64,000 bases of DNA from Nitrospirota bacterium (GTDB lineage: Bacteria; Nitrospirota; Nitrospiria; SBBL01; JAADHI01). The stretch covers positions 1 through 64,000 of the forward strand of contig JAJDBW010000013.1 of assembly GCA_029261155.1 (NCBI GenBank), written 5' to 3'. Below are positions 10,001-19,500 of this stretch, piece after piece (positions within the stretch are counted from its first letter, which is position 1; each line of letters begins with the position of its first letter). Under the pieces are notes generated by a model. It was not told where the DNA came from. It saw only the letters and a program-made list of their open reading frames with translations, and did not search any database. The translations under genes and the position numbers were made by a program.

Positions 10001-10217
10001 TATCCCTGCAATACAGCTTTTCAGCGGCATTGATGCCAATACCGGACGTCCGAGCGATACACCGGAAAAAGTCGATTTAGGCGGTATCGTTAAAGCAGGC
10101 CGGGTGGCCAAGGAAATTGTCATGTCGCTCGCCGAGCGGAAGCGAAGTCTCACTTTTACACCCATCGAAAAGAACGACCCTTCGCTCATGTGGCAAAGAC
10201 GATCCGACGTCCGCTAA
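7005..10217 (+). CDS. Exported M1-type metallopeptidase fused to a degenerate M28 domain
   Basis: A protein of about 1070 residues with an N-terminal hydrophobic export signal ending near FAHA. Residues 50-550 form an M1 (gluzincin) domain: H322-E-L-L-H326 followed by NWWGN, with the third ligand Glu in NWSEG. Residues about 780-1060 resemble M28 peptidases, with His857 (GAHYDHLG), Asp882 (NDNASG), Glu916 and Asp944 (NLDTLG). The M28 general-base Glu is Lys915 and the final His ligand is Gly1014 (TGRPSDT), so that domain is probably inactive. The start is uncertain: GTG at 7005 gives a long n-region, and a TTG at 7029 after TTGAGG is an alternative. Likely an aminopeptidase acting outside the cytoplasm. 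Confidence 0.82.
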   Translation: MLRCIEVCLRDTDFIFFRNHKKVQGLFYPLFLFFVLFHSPIFAHANGQIHHEIRVVLQPDSHRLEVEDQIILPASFLPGPDGRFHFLIHDGLELQSKTPGVRISREAMTPGVEGADTEIPTAHYAVSLPVGLRVFVLHYAGEIHHPITRGEGAVFQGEESLGIISSDGIFLSGRSLWFPWFDSDLVTFSLNVALPSGWQALSQGLRTAYRAEGDAVAMRWESPEPQEEIILVAGRWTAYRRDAGRVAAMVFLQSPDPDLAEKYLEAAEQYIEMYQGLIGPYPYKKFALAEHFWEGIQGFPSLTLLGPKTIRFPIIVQGAFPHELLHNWWGNGVFVDRETGNWSEGLTRYLAEVLIQEQKGMAIESRRAALQQYADYVAGNEERPLSEFHTSKDEGAQAIGFGKSAFLFHMLRRNLGDAVFTQALKTFFQDYRFKRASFDDLLRSFKRSSGKDLSQFFSQWVYSTGAPVIRARRVRADKTESGYLLSASIQQQQPGLPYVLDLPIAVTLNTGETMAYQTKVSMVDKNTELVLTLPGRPIHLSIDPEFDLFRKLHPAEMPPSLARVFDASSVLIVLPSTATDRLALGYQKLAESWQSAKPAQFEVVWDNQLEAIPKDRDVWLFGWKNRFQRTILKQLQAYGLSTNSAITRIGEVQIPRRNHSLVLAARNPENTRHTLNWLATDQAVALVGLERKLPHYGGYGYLGFEGEEVKNVIKGRWPVIGSPMSIRVTQDDGKWMKSKETLLPARSPLASLPPIFSEDRLRRDINFLSSPKMKGRGFGSPPLDRVAEYIAAAFRQAGLKPGGDSERSYLQQWKGKAGGVGSGVTLKNVIGVLPAEASEKMQGQSLEGEEALVIGAHYDHLGFGWPRVERGDEGKLHPGANDNASGVALLIELARLLGKTKGLQRTVVFVAFTGKEVELRGSEHFVTEGKPFPSDKTIAMINLDTLGNMGSRPLIVLGGGSAREWPPLLREASVATGFSISPLAGTVGASDQVSFIKYGIPAIQLFSGIDANTGRPSDTPEKVDLGGIVKAGRVAKEIVMSLAERKRSLTFTPIEKNDPSLMWQRRSDVR

Positions 10218-10270
10218 AGGCACAGACCGCAATACGCGGAGGCGGCGCGCTCAAAATCTATCGCCCTGGC

Positions 10271-10951
10271 TTAGCCTGAGGCAACCGTCCATTCTCCCGA
10301 AGATCCAAGGCACTTTCCCACAATACCTGAACGGGTATGGACCTTCATTTTTTTCATGATTCGTTTGACATGATCTTTTGTGGTATGCACACCAATTTTG
10401 AGGCTGAGGGCGATCTCTTTGTTGGTGAAGCCCTTCCGGATACCCTGAAGAACCGATTGTTCTCTTGGTGTTAAAGGGGTCGGCGTGAGCGTTTCGATCA
10501 GGACCATCACAAGGATCTCGTTGTCCATCCCTTTTAATAGCTGTCCTCTGCATAAAACCCGCGTTGAAGATGTCGTAAAATAGAAGCGTTTTTCGATCGG
10601 CAGTCCATCGCTTGTTTCTCCTGATTTGGGCTGTATAAGGTCATCCTGAAGACGATGAAGCTTTTCGAGTAGGCGATGCTGTGCTTCGTTGCAATTGAAT
10701 GCATTCTCGGAGGTCTTCAGCAGATCAGCAATCGCTTTCGGAACCCTGCCGAGAAATAGGATCTGACCGTCGATACCGATAAGCACAACGCCGGGTCCGT
10801 CCGTTTGGTGTCGTGCCCTGGCGTGGAAATTTTCTTTCCAGGGTTCACGATGGACGGATAGTCGTGTTCGAGAAGTTTGTCTTTCTGGATCATCGGAATT
10901 CCCGTTTCTCCGTCTTAAAGGTTCCCGTCGATAATCGCTTACATTGAGCAT
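10271..10951 (-). CDS. LuxR-family transcriptional regulator
   Basis: A 226-residue protein. The C-terminal helix-turn-helix of the LuxR/NarL class is clear at about residues 165-215, with LTPREQSVLQGIRKGFTNKE, IALSLKIGVHTTKDHVKRI and a final MKKMKVHTRS. The N-terminal half contains a PAS-like stretch (GVVLIGIDGQILFLG) that could bind a small ligand. No receiver domain is present, so it is not a classical response regulator. The ATG at 10951 has AAGGAC upstream. It is transcribed downstream of the unknown gene at 10976-11500 with a 24-base gap, so the two are probably one operon. Signal and targets are unknown. Confidence 0.82.
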   Translation of the reverse strand: MLNVSDYRREPLRRRNGNSDDPERQTSRTRLSVHREPWKENFHARARHQTDGPGVVLIGIDGQILFLGRVPKAIADLLKTSENAFNCNEAQHRLLEKLHRLQDDLIQPKSGETSDGLPIEKRFYFTTSSTRVLCRGQLLKGMDNEILVMVLIETLTPTPLTPREQSVLQGIRKGFTNKEIALSLKIGVHTTKDHVKRIMKKMKVHTRSGIVGKCLGSSGEWTVASG

Positions 10952-10975
10952 TTTTATCGTCCTTTCTCATCGGTG

Positions 10976-11500
10976 CTAATTTTGTCGATCGGTATTCGCC
11001 CGATTAAGGCCTGCCTGCACATCGTGATAGCGAAGGCAGGCTTGCATTAACAATCCAAGTTCTTCCTTGAATTGACCCAAGCGCGTAATCAGGGTGTTCC
11101 GTTGTTCACGATCTGTTTGGTCGACGATTTCGTCCCCCAAAGTCAACACGCCGCGGTGCCAGTCTGAGTTGAGTTGCAAGGTAAATTCCAAGAGCCCAAT
11201 TTCCCGTATTATTTCATCCAAATTTTCGCTGGCCGTTTTTTTTGAGAGGTCGATTGCATCGATCTTATTATAGAGTTTGTCTCGATACGAATCGGGACAG
11301 TCCTGCCAAGCTCTGATTTTGTGAAGTTGCGTGTCTTTAAGATCGTGAAGCGATCTCAGCGATCTGATTTCATTCGCCATGAGTCTAGATCCTCTTATGG
11401 GTTTGATGTTGAAGTGCGGATCGAGGTCGATCACAGTGGAAGAATGGTTTTGCTGCTTGTAGGTATGGCTGTATTCCCAGATCTTATCCATAAATTTCAT
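10976..11500 (-). CDS. Hypothetical helical protein
   Basis: I do not recognise this protein. From the ATG at 11500 (GGGGGAG four bases before it; preferred over the 11524 start) it has 174 residues. It is hydrophilic and mostly helical, rich in Leu, Arg, Asp and Gln, with no signal peptide or membrane span. A central Asp/Glu-rich helix pair (DEIIREIGLLEFTLQLNSDW) and a C-terminal helix (LGLLMQACLRYHDVQ) might form a bundle. It immediately precedes the LuxR-type regulator gene, so a role in the same regulatory circuit is possible but unproved. Confidence 0.6.
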   Translation of the reverse strand: MKFMDKIWEYSHTYKQQNHSSTVIDLDPHFNIKPIRGSRLMANEIRSLRSLHDLKDTQLHKIRAWQDCPDSYRDKLYNKIDAIDLSKKTASENLDEIIREIGLLEFTLQLNSDWHRGVLTLGDEIVDQTDREQRNTLITRLGQFKEELGLLMQACLRYHDVQAGLNRANTDRQN

Positions 11501-11650
11501 TGTTCTCCCCCAATCCCATGACAAGCTTTATTTCGCTCGATATCGAGCTTGTTCTTGATAAGAGCAAAAGCTATGCCGCACTCGTTTGTGGTCTCCCGAT
11601 GCGGAAAACTGCAATGAATAGGGCTTTTCTCGATAGTGGGTGGATTGGGT

Positions 11651-11687
11651 ATTCCGGTTTTCCGAATTCCATTTCGAAAACCGGAAT
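11651..11687. repeat. 12-bp perfect inverted repeat
   Basis: Arms ATTCCGGTTTTC (11651-11662) and GAAAACCGGAAT (11676-11687) are perfect complements around a 13-base loop. The element lies in the 340-base gap between the hypothetical gene start and the end of the CDF gene. No T-run follows on either side, so it is not a classical terminator. The rest of this gap shows no supported gene. Confidence 0.7.
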
Positions 11688-11839
11688 GCTTCGCCTTGTT
11701 CAAACAGGAGGCCTTGATTCTATTCGTCGAAAACGCTTAAACGGGGTGAGCTGTCTGGCTGTGTGGGTTTCTTTTCCGGACTTCGATCGAAGTTCGAGTG
11801 GAAATGCTAAGTCTCTGTATGCGTGGTGGGGGGGACGGG

Positions 11840-12739
11840 TTAATCGTTTTTGAGGTTGGGGATATGGGGTTCAAGATGGACGATGACTTCGGCGACTTCA
11901 GAAAAGGCGTCCATGATTTTGGCTTCGACCTCATGGGCCGTCTCGTGAGCGGCCTCGATCGACATCTTCGGATTCACATGGATGTGTAAATCGACATGCA
12001 CATGGTTCATGCTCCCGCGTGTGCGCACGGCATGACAGGCTTCAACCTCCGGGATAAGCATGACAAGGTCGACAATTTCTTTCGACTCGATTCTCGAAAC
12101 ATCCGTTAAGACTTTCGAACTCTCGAATAGAATTTCCCAGCCGACTTTTCCGATAATCACCGCTATCAATATGGCGATGATGGGATCGAGCTGGGGATAG
12201 CCAGCCTTCGTGGCAAGGAGACTGCCGATAACCGAGAGGGAGACGTAGATATCGCTCTTGGTGTGAGCGGAATCGGCAATCAAGACTTCGTTTCGAAGCC
12301 GCAGGCCTTCCCCTTTTTCCCATCGGCTAATAAAAACGTTGGTGACAAGCGTAATGAGCATGATCGCAAAACTGGTTGTGCTGACCTCCGTCACGCTCCC
12401 GTCTTGAAATCTTAAATAACTCGATTCCAGCACCTTGTAGCAACCGAAGAAGAGAAAGACGGAAATACAAAAAGCGGCAAAGGTTTCGAACTTTTGGTGG
12501 CCATAGGGGTGCGCTTTATCCGGTGGGTGGGAGGCAAACCAAATACCGATGAGGCCAGTAATATTGGCTGTGGCATCGAGAAAAGAATGGATGCCGTCGG
12601 CCTCCATGCTAATGGAATGACTGTAAGCGCCCCATAGCGATTTCGCCAAGGCGGTTGCCACATTCAAAAAGAGAATGACAATAAGTATTTTTTTGACTTG
12701 CGCAAGATTAGAATCGTATTCGGCGCGTTTAGCAGAAAT
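11840..12739 (-). CDS. Cation diffusion facilitator (metal/proton antiporter)
   Basis: A CDF-family exporter of divalent metals such as Zn2+, Cd2+, Fe2+ or Mn2+. TM2 contains EADGIHSFLD and TM5 contains ADSAHTKSD, the paired metal-site motifs. A C-terminal cytoplasmic domain is His-rich (MNHVHVDLHIHV and VIVHLEPHIP). The annotatable TTG at 12667 would cut TM1. The frame continues upstream through KKILIVILFLNVATALAK, a proper first helix, to an ATT at 12737-12739 that is preceded by AAGGAG at eight-base spacing and, one codon earlier, by a stop. I therefore place the start at this ATT (299 residues). No metal regulator is adjacent. Confidence 0.88.
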   Translation of the reverse strand: MSAKRAEYDSNLAQVKKILIVILFLNVATALAKSLWGAYSHSISMEADGIHSFLDATANITGLIGIWFASHPPDKAHPYGHQKFETFAAFCISVFLFFGCYKVLESSYLRFQDGSVTEVSTTSFAIMLITLVTNVFISRWEKGEGLRLRNEVLIADSAHTKSDIYVSLSVIGSLLATKAGYPQLDPIIAILIAVIIGKVGWEILFESSKVLTDVSRIESKEIVDLVMLIPEVEACHAVRTRGSMNHVHVDLHIHVNPKMSIEAAHETAHEVEAKIMDAFSEVAEVIVHLEPHIPNLKND

Positions 12740-12987
12740 AGTTCAGACTCCTTTTTATTTTACGATGGCCCAGTGGTTTCGAAATGTTATTATCCCTCGC
12801 GCGAGAAGGGGAGGATTTGTTCAGCGGGCCGGGGTTGATCCCCGGGGCTCAATATCCATCGTTCTGAATGAGGTCGTAAAGGAAAATAGGTACCTTGTTT
12901 TAAACGCAAGGGGAACGATTTGAAAAGTGACTCCAAAGATTCTAGAGATGTCCACCGATTCATGAGAAGCGGTCTGTCACCAGTAAA

Positions 12988-13866
12988 TTAATTTAATCTT
13001 GCGACGTCTACCGAGACATCGAGCTTGTGTTCTCCGCCCCCAAAAGCGAGCCCTTTTAAAGGCGATACATCTGAAAAATCCCGGCCCCAAGCCACGGTGA
13101 TATGCTGTTCTGAAGGCATTTGATTATTGGTAGGGTCAAAATCGATCCAGCCTGCATTGGGATGAAAGACAGAAAACCAGGCATGCGAGGCGTCCGCGCC
13201 CACGAGCTTTTCTTTTCCGGGCGGCGGCAGGGTTTCGAGGTAGCCGCTGACATAACGTGCCGCGAGCCCTTGAGCCCGCAAGCAGGCGATGGCGAGATGG
13301 GCGAAGTCCTGACAAACGCCCCGGCGATGTTCCAGCACCTCCGCAAGCGGCGTGGCGATGGAGGTAAATTCCGGATCGTAGGTGAATTCGGTGTAAATCC
13401 GCTGCATCAAGTCCCGTACGCCGTCCAATAAGGGCCGCCCGTCCGGAAAAGAGGCCCGTCCATACTCGGCGAGGGTTTCGCTGGTATGAATCATGGGTGA
13501 GTCGAGGGTAAATTGCATGGCATACAGGATGTCGGAACTCAGATCCTGTGTTAGGCGATCTCGGAGGGTCTCCCAAGCTGAATCGGTCCCAAATTCGGAT
13601 AAACTTTGTTGCGGCGAAATTGAAATTTCGCTGGTGGCGGTGATGACCAGTTTCCCGTGCGGTTGCTGTACCGAAAAATAGGCGACCCGGTTACCGAAAA
13701 AATCTTGGCGTTCCAGATAATCGGCAGGGGAGGGATCGATTCGAATCTCGCTGGCGCGGCATTGTTGATTCGGGAGTTCGCGGGGTTGCAGGCGGGCTTC
13801 GTTGTGACAGAGGCCGACCTCACCGCTGTATTTGTACTGCGTTTTGTGAATAACCCTGTAATTCAT
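12988..13866 (-). CDS. Transglutaminase-like protease-fold protein
   Basis: A 292-residue protein with the bacterial transglutaminase N-terminal beta domain (MNYRVIHKTQYKYSGEVGL) and a papain-like core. The triad is visible as Cys in HRRGVCQDFAHLA, His in DASHAWFSVF and Asp in WIDFDPTNN. No signal peptide is seen, so it is cytoplasmic. The ATG at 13866 overlaps the upstream stop as ATGA and has GAGGAAC just before it. It is the last gene of a three-gene cluster with a CP-ATP-grasp/alpha-E protein and a DUF2126 protein. Such clusters have been proposed to make or cleave short peptide or isopeptide tags; the substrate is unknown. Confidence 0.9.
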   Translation of the reverse strand: MNYRVIHKTQYKYSGEVGLCHNEARLQPRELPNQQCRASEIRIDPSPADYLERQDFFGNRVAYFSVQQPHGKLVITATSEISISPQQSLSEFGTDSAWETLRDRLTQDLSSDILYAMQFTLDSPMIHTSETLAEYGRASFPDGRPLLDGVRDLMQRIYTEFTYDPEFTSIATPLAEVLEHRRGVCQDFAHLAIACLRAQGLAARYVSGYLETLPPPGKEKLVGADASHAWFSVFHPNAGWIDFDPTNNQMPSEQHITVAWGRDFSDVSPLKGLAFGGGEHKLDVSVDVARLN

Positions 13867-16460
13867 AGTTCCTCTTCGACCTTGGACGACGCGAAGATCT
13901 GCTCGCCTTGGACATGACTGAAATAGCTGTGGGTGAGGGTTTCGGAAAACTTCCAAAGGCGCGTGTCCATGCCGGCCAACAATTGGTCGAGATTCCGATT
14001 CAGGCGGTTTCTTTTCGTGGTCTTGGCCAAGGCCGACACATTGGCCAGGCGCAGATCGGTATAGATCTCGAGGATGAGCCGTTGATCCTCGTGCAGGCCC
14101 TGAATCCGCCGTTCGCGCGGTAGTAAATCAATGTGCTTTTGAAGATGCTGAAGTTGATAGGCCAGGGCGCGAGGATGATTTTCGTCCATGAGTAGGAGCG
14201 CCAGTACCGTGGGTAATTGCATGAAGGCGCGGTAGCGGCGACGGAAGGTAATGACGCTTTCGCTCGTCGAAAGCACGGCCTCCATGATTTGATTATTGAC
14301 GCCCGCGTCGTGGCTCGGCACGAGCAGCGAGCGCAGCAAGGCAATTGTGCACAGGGCGCGTTCCAAGCGTCGGCCGATATCCAGCATGAGCCAGCCGGTT
14401 TCGCGAACCATGCTTTCGGTAGTGAGGCCGCTGAAGGCCACCAGGTTGAGGATAAAGGCGTTGAGGCTGTCTTGGATCCGCCCGAAACGCGGCTTGAGCG
14501 AACCGTTCGCGCGTTGCCATTTTTGCTCCATCTTATCGACCATGCGCCAGGTGTCGGAGGACCATAAATCCCGCACCGCATAAGCCGAGCGGGTGAAGGC
14601 TTGCAAGGAATAGGCGATGCTCCCTTCGCGTTCGATGTCCAAGGCGAGTGAGATCAACTCCTCGCGGGGATCGTTGAGCTTGTCCTTGCCTTCCTCTCCG
14701 ATGAAGCCGGGATAGGCCCCCGTAACATGGGTTAGCGCGATCAATAAGGCCTTCAGGCAAGAAAGGTCATTCGTATCGTTAAACTCGCGCGATTCGCGCT
14801 GTTTTTGTAAAACCGTGCGCATGAGACGCGCCGCGGCCTCTGCCCGTTCGGCGTAGCGCCCGACCCAAAAGAGATTTTCGGCCGAACGGCTGGGCAAAGG
14901 GCCGATCAAGGGTTCTGTCCCTTGTCCTCGATGGGGCTGCAGCCAGAGGCTGACTTGTTTTTCGGGTTCGGAGGCGAGGACCCAGGTGTCCTTGCTGATG
15001 CCGCCCGATTGATTGGAGACGTCGAAGACCCCTTTTTGAGGTCCAATTCGCGTGAGGCCTCCGGGCATCACCACATAGTCCCGGTCGCGCGCCACCACGA
15101 AGCTGCGCAAAATCGCATGGCGCGGCTCGATTTTTCCGTCCGACAAGGCGGGGGCCGTGGAAAAGCTGACCTCCTGCTGGCCCACAAAGAGATGGGGTTT
15201 GGCCCGGATCCGTGCCGAAAGATTCTCGCGTTCCGCCACGCTGAGGTTGCCGCCGAAGACGGCGTAATTACCAGCAGAACGGTTGATCGGTTTGATCACC
15301 AGTTGGGACAGGTTCGCCAAGACAAAGTCGCGTTCCTCGTCTTGTCCGCACCACCAGGTCGCGACCGAGGGCAAATGAAGGTCTTGGCCCAGAAAATAGC
15401 GGGCAATGCTGGGGAGAAAGGCCAGCAGACCAGGGTTTTCCAAGATACTGCTGCCGATGGGATTGGCGATCGCGACGTTGCCGAGCCGTGCGGCCTGTAA
15501 GAGTCCAGCGACACCCAGTTGCGAATCGAGCCGCAATTCCAGAGGATCGCAAAAGGTGTCGTCTAAGCGCCTTAGAATCACATCCACTTGTTGAAGGCCT
15601 TGTAAGGATTTGAGCCAAACTTTTCCGTCCCTTACTGTGAGGTCGTCGCCTTGAACGAGGGTATAGCCCAAATAGGATGCAAGATAGGCATGTTCGAAAT
15701 AGGTTTCGTTCAGGGGGCCGGGCGTGAGGACGACAATGTGTGGGTCTTCCTTATTTTGCGGCGCGATATTCGCCAGGCCGGTCCGGAGGCCCCGGAAGAA
15801 AACGGCTAAGCGGTGTACCTGCGCATCCCGGAACAGGCTCGGAAGCACACGCGCCATAACCGTTCGGTTTTCCAATGCATAGCCTGCGCCGGAGGGGGCC
15901 TGAGTTCGATCATCCAGGACCCACATGCGGCCATCGGGTCCCCGAGCGAGGTTGGTGGCGTGGACAATCAAGTGGTGCGTGAGGGGCTTGGGCATGTCGG
16001 TACAGGGCCGCAGGAAGCCGATATGGCTGTAGACGAGCTCCATCGGCAAAAGGCCTTTTTTGATTAAGTGTTGCGGGCCGTAGAGATCGGCCAGGATGAG
16101 GTCGAGCAGTTCCGTGCGTTGGATGAGCCCGCGTTCGATCACGGCCCATTCTTGGCTGCTAATAAGGAGAGGAATCGGATCAAGTTGCCAAGGATTGGTT
16201 TTGTTTTGCGGCGCGTCGTAAACGTTGTAGGTGACACCCGTTTCGCGTAAAAGGCGCTCGGCCTCTTTTCGTCGTCGTTCCAGCCCATCGCTCCCCAGAC
16301 GATCCAGTGCGCGCATGAGATAATCCCAATGCGGGAGTACTTCTCCTTCCTTGGCGTGCATTTCGTCGTAATCACCGAGTTGGGTCGCATAAAATTGGAC
16401 CCCTTTGCCCGCTTGTTTTTCCCGCGTTCTTTGCGTTTCCATTTTTTCCATGTTGAACAC
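13863..16460 (-). CDS. Circularly permuted ATP-grasp ligase fused to alpha-E domain
   Basis: An 865-residue protein joining two families that are often separate neighbouring genes. Residues about 30-490 form the circularly permuted ATP-grasp domain (old DUF404/407), with RTELLDLILADLYGPQHLIK, MWVLDDRTQAPSGAGYALEN and LSQLVIKPINRS. Residues about 520-860 form the helical alpha-E domain (old DUF403), beginning PSRSAENLFWVGRYAERAEA. ATP-grasp enzymes join a carboxylate to an amine; the alpha-E partner is of unknown function. The start may be GTG 16460, ATG 16451 or ATG 16442; none has a clear ribosome site. The stop overlaps the transglutaminase start. Confidence 0.9.
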   Translation of the reverse strand: MFNMEKMETQRTREKQAGKGVQFYATQLGDYDEMHAKEGEVLPHWDYLMRALDRLGSDGLERRRKEAERLLRETGVTYNVYDAPQNKTNPWQLDPIPLLISSQEWAVIERGLIQRTELLDLILADLYGPQHLIKKGLLPMELVYSHIGFLRPCTDMPKPLTHHLIVHATNLARGPDGRMWVLDDRTQAPSGAGYALENRTVMARVLPSLFRDAQVHRLAVFFRGLRTGLANIAPQNKEDPHIVVLTPGPLNETYFEHAYLASYLGYTLVQGDDLTVRDGKVWLKSLQGLQQVDVILRRLDDTFCDPLELRLDSQLGVAGLLQAARLGNVAIANPIGSSILENPGLLAFLPSIARYFLGQDLHLPSVATWWCGQDEERDFVLANLSQLVIKPINRSAGNYAVFGGNLSVAERENLSARIRAKPHLFVGQQEVSFSTAPALSDGKIEPRHAILRSFVVARDRDYVVMPGGLTRIGPQKGVFDVSNQSGGISKDTWVLASEPEKQVSLWLQPHRGQGTEPLIGPLPSRSAENLFWVGRYAERAEAAARLMRTVLQKQRESREFNDTNDLSCLKALLIALTHVTGAYPGFIGEEGKDKLNDPREELISLALDIEREGSIAYSLQAFTRSAYAVRDLWSSDTWRMVDKMEQKWQRANGSLKPRFGRIQDSLNAFILNLVAFSGLTTESMVRETGWLMLDIGRRLERALCTIALLRSLLVPSHDAGVNNQIMEAVLSTSESVITFRRRYRAFMQLPTVLALLLMDENHPRALAYQLQHLQKHIDLLPRERRIQGLHEDQRLILEIYTDLRLANVSALAKTTKRNRLNRNLDQLLAGMDTRLWKFSETLTHSYFSHVQGEQIFASSKVEEEL

Positions 16461-16533
16461 TATTTTAGCAGCTCAGTTTTGTTTTCCCACAGCCTTGTCT
16501 TTTTCATCTGCACAACGCATCGGCAAGACGAAA

Positions 16534-19500
16534 TCATGATCGGAAACGGCGTCTCAGGTCAAGGGTGAAGGGAAATTCTTCGTTGGGTTCCTCGGGCGGC
16601 GGCGCCATGGCTTGTGGCGGATTTCCGCTGGGAAGAAACTTGCCTAAGGTCGCCACTTCGGGGGAAACTTGAAGGGGTTCGGGATCGTGTCCGATGTCCC
16701 AAAAGCGGGCCATCCGCCGGGCCTCGGCCTCGTAGGCGTTGACGGGAAAGACATCGTAACTGCGGCCACCGGGATGACTGACGTGGTAACTACAGCCGCC
16801 GATGGATCGGCCATTCCAGGTGTCGATGAGATCAAACACCAAGGGAGAGTGGGGCTTAATCGTTGGGTGCAGGGCCGAAGGCGGCTGCCAGGCTCGATAG
16901 CGAAGGCCCACGACATACTCGCCTTTGCGGCCGGTGGGGTGCATGGGCAAACGCCGGCCGTTGGCGCAGACGACATAACGCGTATCGTTCAGACCGGTGA
17001 TACGCACTTGCAGGCGTTCGACCGAGGAATCGACGAAACGGGCTGTGCCCATGCTGCTCACCTCTTCCCCCAGCACGTTCCAGGGCTCGATGGCGAAACG
17101 CAATTCCAATTCCATGGTGTCGATCATTACCGTGCCGTAGCGCGGAAAACGAAATTCGAAGAAGGGATCGAGCCAGTCCAATTGAAAGGGATATCCCGCC
17201 GCGTTTAGATCGCGCATCACCTCTTTCATGTCCTCGCGCACATAATAGGGCAGAAGGAAACGGTCGTGGAGCGCGGTGCCCCAGCGCACCAAGGGGTGGG
17301 CGTAAGGCTTTTTCCAGAACGTCGCGACCAGGGTTCGCAAGAGCAGGGCCTGCACCAGGCCCATGCGGGCGTGGGGCGGCATTTCGAAGGCCCGCAATTC
17401 GAGCAGGCCGAGTCGGCCCGATTCGCGGTCGGGCGAATAGAGCTTGTCGATGCAGAATTCGGCGCGGTGGGTGTTGCCGGTGATGTCGATCAGCAGGTTT
17501 CGTAAGAGACGGTCGACCAGCCAGGGCGAGGACGATTCGCCTTTCGGCATTTGCTGAAATGCGATTTCCAATTCGTAAAGCGCGTCATCGCGGCCCTCGT
17601 CCACGCGCGGGGCCTGGCTGGTGGGGCCGACGAACATCCCGGAAAAGAGATAGGACAAACCGGGGTGATGCTGCCAATAGGTGATGAGGCTGCGCAAAAG
17701 ATCGGGCCGCCGCAAGAGGGGACTGTCGGCGGGCGTCGTGCCGCCGAGGGTAATGTGGTTGCCGCCGCCCGTGCCGGTGTGCCGCCCGTCGAGCATGAAC
17801 TTTTCCGTACCCAGACGGTTTGTACGCGCAAGCGCGTAAAGCCGCGTTGTTGTGTCGACGAGTTCGTTCCAATGCTTGGCTGGATGGATATTCACTTCGA
17901 TGACGCCCGGATCAGGCGTGACCCTTAGGGCTTCGATGCGAAGGTCGCGCGGCGGTTCATAGCCTTCGAGTACCACCGGCAACGACAGGATTTCTGCCGT
18001 GGCCTCAATGGCCGCGACCAGTTTTAGATACTGTTCGAGATGGGTAAAGGGCGGGAGGAAAACGTGGAGCCGTCCCTCGCGGCATTCGACACAGACCGCC
18101 GTGTGCGGAATTTCGGCCCAGCGGTCTTCGGTGTCGGGGTCGGCTTGGGCCTGGTCCTGAATGCCGCTTCGATCGATCTCTTTTTTGATTTGGCTGTAGC
18201 GCCGCGTGACCTCGCCATAATAGTCTCCCAAGGGCGGCAAGGGTTCGAACAAGCTTCGTTCGTGTTGGGTCTCCCGTTTTTCGGGTTCCACCCATGGGAG
18301 AGAATCGAGTGGAAGCCGAAGACCCATGGGCGAATTGCCCGGAATCAAGAAGAGATGCCCGCGCCGGAATTTCCAGGAACCACTTTGCCAGTCCTGCTCG
18401 CTTTCATTCCATTTGAGCGGGAGGGTGTAGCCGGTCGGTGTCTCCAGACCTTTGTCGAGCAATTGGGTTAAGTGGCGCCGCTCCATTGGATCTTTCAATT
18501 TGTGTTTGAGTGGATCGATGTTCGCGGGAATCGTGCCTTCCTTCCAGAGATAGTAAAAATGATCTTCATAGGCGGGGAGGGCATAATGTTCCGGGAGACC
18601 AAGGTGCCTCGCCAATTCACGACTGAAACTCTCGGCTTGGGCGATGGTCAATCCATAGTCTTTGTTGATATTGGCGAGGCTGTCTGAATTCCGCCAGATG
18701 GGCGCGCCGTCTTTTCGCCAGAAGCAGCCGTACTGCCAACGGGGAAGCGCCTCGCCGGGATACCACTTGCCTTGCCCGAAGTGAAGCAGCCCCCCTTGCC
18801 CGAAGGCCTCTCGCAATTTCAGGCTTAGGTTATAGGCCAAGCGGCGCTTGTCGCTGCCGTCGGCGCGGGTGTTCCATTCGGGACCGTCCATGTCGTCGAT
18901 GGAAACGAAAGTCGGCTCGCCGCCCATGGTGAGGCGGACGTCGCCTGCGTCCAAGTCTTCATCCACCTGTTCTCCGAGGGCATCGATGAGGGTCCATTGT
19001 GCGTCGGAATAGGGCTTGGTGACGCGCGGGTCTTCGTGGATGCGCTCGACCGTATTCGAAAATTCGAATTCAACCTCGCAGTCGTCCATGGCCCCGGTCA
19101 CCGGCGCGGCGCTTGCGGGGTGCGGCGTGCAGGCCAAGGGAATGTGTCCTTCGCCCGCCAGTAATCCCGAAGTGGGGTCGAGTCCCACCCAGCCCGCGCC
19201 GGGGAGAAAAACTTCGGCCCAGGCGTGGAGGTCGGTGAAATCTTTTTCTGGGCCCGAAGGTCCATCTAAGGATTTTTCATCCGCCGTCAGCTGAACGAGA
19301 TAGCCGGAAACAAAGCGCGCGGCCAGGCCCAAGTGCCGCAGAATTTGCACCAGCAGCCAGCCCGAATCCCGGCAAGAACCCAGGGCCTTGCCCAGGGTTT
19401 CCTCGCAGCTTTGTACGCCGGGCTCCATGCGAATCGCATAGTTCACGTCTTCCCGGAGGCGGTGGTTAATCGCGACCAAAAAATCGACACTGCGCTGTTT

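Noticed and set aside
14922-15500. 192-residue plus-strand frame within the ATP-grasp gene
   Set aside because: Antisense shadow of a conserved domain, no ribosome site.
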